Shown here piece after piece: positions 62,183 to 64,000 of a stretch of 64,000 bases of DNA. Made by a program: the position numbers and the translations under genes. The notes under the pieces were generated by a model. The model had not been told where the DNA came from and did no database searches. It was given only the letters and a program-made list of their open reading frames with translations. Source of the stretch: Candidatus Streptomyces philanthi (GTDB lineage Bacteria > Actinomycetota > Actinomycetes > Streptomycetales > Streptomycetaceae); NCBI GenBank assembly GCA_018114805.1, contig CP073042.1, positions 7,051,501 to 7,115,500 of the forward strand, in the 5' to 3' direction. The number at the start of each line of letters is the position of its first letter. The stretch's first letter is position 1.

Positions 62183-63298
62183 ATGCCACCCAAGATCGAC
62201 ATTGACGAGTACGTACGCGGCATCCGCGAGGGCTCGCGGGCGCACATCGCCCGCGCCATCACCCTCGTGGAGTCTACCCGGCCTGACCACCGCGCGCTCG
62301 CCCAGCGGTTGCTGATCGAGCTGCTGCCGTACGCGGGGGGCTCCCGCCGCGTGGGCGTCAGCGGCGTGCCCGGCGTGGGCAAGTCCACCTTCATCGACGC
62401 GCTCGGCACCCTGCTCACCGAGCGCGGCCACCGGGTGGCGGTGCTCGCCGTCGATCCGTCCTCCAGCCGCACGGGCGGCTCCATCCTGGGTGACAAGACC
62501 CGGATGGAGCGCCTGGCCGTGGACCCGGCCGCCTTCGTCCGCCCCTCGCCCACCTCGGGCACCCTGGGCGGCGTCGCCAGGGCGACCCGGGAGACCATCG
62601 TGCTGATGGAGGCCGCGGGGTACGACGTGGTGCTGGTGGAGACCGTGGGCGTGGGCCAGTCCGAGACGGCGGTCGCCGGCATGGTGGACACCTTCCTGCT
62701 GCTCATCCTGGCCCGCACCGGAGACCAGCTCCAGGGCATCAAGAAGGGCGTCGTGGAGCTGGCCGACCTGGTGGCGGTCAACAAGGCCGACGGCCCGCAC
62801 GAGCGCGACGCCTGCTCCGCGGCCCGCGAACTGGCCGGCGCCCTGCGGCTGTTGCGCCCGCGGGCGGCCCCGTCCGCGGCCCCCGCCGGCGGGCCCGCGG
62901 GGGCGCGCGGCGCCGACGCGCCGCCGCACCCGGATGAGGTGTGGAACCCCCCGGTGCTGACCTGCAGCGCCCGTGAGGGTACGGGCCTGGACGAGCTGTG
63001 GGAGCGCGTCGAGGCACACCGCAAGGTGCTGGACGCGACGGGCGCGCTCCAGGCCAAGCGGCGCGACCAGCAGGTGGAGTGGGTCTGGTCGATGGTCCAG
63101 GAGCAGCTCCTGACCCAGCTCCGCGAGCACCCCGCGGTACGCCGGGTGGGCCCCGAGGTCGAACGCCAGGTCCGGGAGGGCACGCTCACGGCCTCCCTCG
63201 CTGCCGAACGCGTCCTGGCCGCGTTCGCTTCGCCGAACACCCCGACCACCGGCGAGGCGACCGGCACGCCTGGCGACGGGGACGCGACCCGCGCCTGA
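62183..63298 (+). CDS. meaB: Methylmalonyl-CoA mutase-associated GTPase
   Basis: A 371-residue intact G3E GTPase chaperone that protects and reloads the mutase with adenosylcobalamin. The P-loop is GVSGVPGVGKSTFID (about residues 58-72), followed by AVDPSSSRTGGSILGDKTRM, VETVGVGQSETAVAGMVDTF and the base-specificity motif VAVNKADG. It starts 4 bp after mutB, within the same operon. A proline/alanine-rich insertion at about residues 233-250 is lineage-typical. Confidence 0.95.
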   Translation: MPPKIDIDEYVRGIREGSRAHIARAITLVESTRPDHRALAQRLLIELLPYAGGSRRVGVSGVPGVGKSTFIDALGTLLTERGHRVAVLAVDPSSSRTGGSILGDKTRMERLAVDPAAFVRPSPTSGTLGGVARATRETIVLMEAAGYDVVLVETVGVGQSETAVAGMVDTFLLLILARTGDQLQGIKKGVVELADLVAVNKADGPHERDACSAARELAGALRLLRPRAAPSAAPAGGPAGARGADAPPHPDEVWNPPVLTCSAREGTGLDELWERVEAHRKVLDATGALQAKRRDQQVEWVWSMVQEQLLTQLREHPAVRRVGPEVERQVREGTLTASLAAERVLAAFASPNTPTTGEATGTPGDGDATRA

Positions 63299-63308
63299 GG
63301 CGATCCGT

Positions 63309-63339
63309 GCCGGCCGGGCGTTCCGCGCGCCCGGCCGGC
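63309..63339. terminator. 12-bp hairpin between meaB and the convergent gene
   Basis: GCCGGCCGGGCG (63309-63320) pairs perfectly with CGCCCGGCCGGC (63328-63339) around a 7-nt loop, 11 bp after the meaB stop. Confidence 0.75.
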
Positions 63340-63349
63340 CGGGCCGTGC

Positions 63350-64000
63350 CTAGCCTGCCCGGGCGACCGGCGTGGCGGACTGCCGCGAGCGGCGCAGCGC
63401 GTCGGCGACGAAGCCGCTCGCCTTGAGTTCCTCGACGAGGTCACGCAGGAAGTCGACCGTCGCCGGCTCGCGATCCCTGGTGGTGCCCAAGGCCTGCCGG
63501 ATGTGCATGAACGGGTCCGCGAGCAGGCGCAGGTCCGGCTGCGCCGCGACGTACTCCGTCAGCGGCTCCCGGATGCCGGCCGCGACCTCGAGGCACTCGG
63601 CGCGGAAGGCCGTCACGCCCTCGTTGCCGCGCACCACGCTGGCGTGGCGCAGGGTGCAGGAGAGGAACAGGTCGTACCGGAACCGCGCTTGACGCCGATG
63701 CGCCCGCCCGGTCCACGTCGGCGGCGGTGGCGAACGGCGCCGTGCGGCACGGCGTACACACCCTCGATGAGCACGTACGGGGCGGTGAAGGCGATGTCCG
63801 CCTCCCGCGCGGGCTCGATGGCCAGGAAGCACAGATCGGCCTCGCCCGTCGCCATCGCCTTGTACGACGCGCGCGCCGCGTCGAAGCAGCGGAACTCGAC
63901 CGGGACGCCCAGCCGCGCGCCGACCTCGCGCGCGAGGTCCACCGTGACGCCGGCCGGGGCCGCCGGCGTGCCCTGGGCCAGCACCGGGTTGCCCAGGTTG
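63350..64000 (-). pseudogene. Extracellular solute-binding protein family 3, cut by the right edge, two frameshifts
   Basis: Entering from the right edge the frame reads LGNPVLAQGTPAAPAGVTVD, then LAREVGARLGVPVEFRCFDA and ADLCFLAIEPAREADIAFTA, typical of amino-acid-type (SBP_bac_3) binding proteins. Shifts near 63740 and 63685 move the frame to GVKRGSGYDLFLSCTLRHAS, continuing to the stop at 63350. The start and any export signal lie outside the window. The substrate cannot be told. Confidence 0.7.

Noticed and set aside
1..64000. CRISPR array, tRNA, rRNA, integrase or insertion sequence
   Set aside because: No regularly spaced repeats, no tRNA-like cloverleaf ends, no recombinase or transposase motifs were seen on either strand.

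Overview
The window is very GC-rich, uses GTG starts freely, has many 4-bp ATGA/GTGA gene overlaps, and carries actinomycete families (DUF993, DUF2277, DUF6328, a type II thioesterase, ngcEFG-like chitin-sugar import, mutAB-meaB). It is most likely a Streptomyces or close relative, probably chromosomal accessory sequence. No rRNA, tRNA, CRISPR array, integrase or insertion sequence was seen.

Layout. 1-0.8 kb: metal-efflux ATPase remnant and divergent ArsR sensor. 1.4-3.8 kb: secreted SGNH esterase and secreted isoaspartyl peptidase/asparaginase. 4.3-7.5 kb: acyltransferase chimera, TetR, alpha/beta hydrolase, DUF2277, TetR remnant. 7.5-11.1 kb: carnitine-catabolism operon (cleavage enzyme, dehydrogenase, thioesterase) next to an XRE-TetR fusion regulator. 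11.4-14.9 kb: Gfo/Idh/MocA, DUF993 and isomerase sugar operon. 15-18.3 kb: Ada-AlkA fusion, 2OG-Fe(II) oxygenase and a YGxNL-motif protein. 18.4-25.3 kb: GH4 glycosidase and DeoR, divergent from PfkB kinase and an ABC sugar importer. 25.6-28.8 kb: ngcEFG-like importer. 28.9-34.4 kb: cold-shock protein, MFS chimera, type II thioesterase, small proline-rich peptide, AraC, intradiol dioxygenase. 34.6-41.3 kb: VOC protein, DUF6328, phosphoketolase, aldehyde dehydrogenase, PLP amino-acid decarboxylase. 42-52.4 kb: a Pel-like exopolysaccharide locus. 53.1-56.7 kb: molybdate import with a ModB-ModC fusion. 57.1-63.3 kb: phosphopantetheinyl transferase and methylmalonyl-CoA mutase mutA-mutB-meaB. The right edge cuts an extracellular solute-binding protein.

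The most interesting system is the locus at 42.0-52.4 kb. It holds a secreted polysaccharide deacetylase-like protein, a PelF-type glycosyltransferase, a large membrane protein in the transporter position, two SDR enzymes, a nucleotidyltransferase, a spherulation-specific family 4 protein and a GH114 lipoprotein. In proteobacterial PelA the hydrolase and deacetylase parts sit in one protein; here they are separate genes at opposite ends of the locus.

Caution about the sequence. About half of the genes carry single-base frameshifts, mostly in G or C runs, and six have in-frame premature stops. There are also short tandem duplications and apparent gene-to-gene deletion chimeras. Homopolymer-located shifts, with gene lengths that become whole codons again once the shifts are undone, point to an under-polished assembly for most of them. 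The duplications, chimeras and stop substitutions are less easily explained that way. Genes with such breaks are labelled pseudogene, but many are probably intact in the organism. All family names are from reading the translations; no database search was run.
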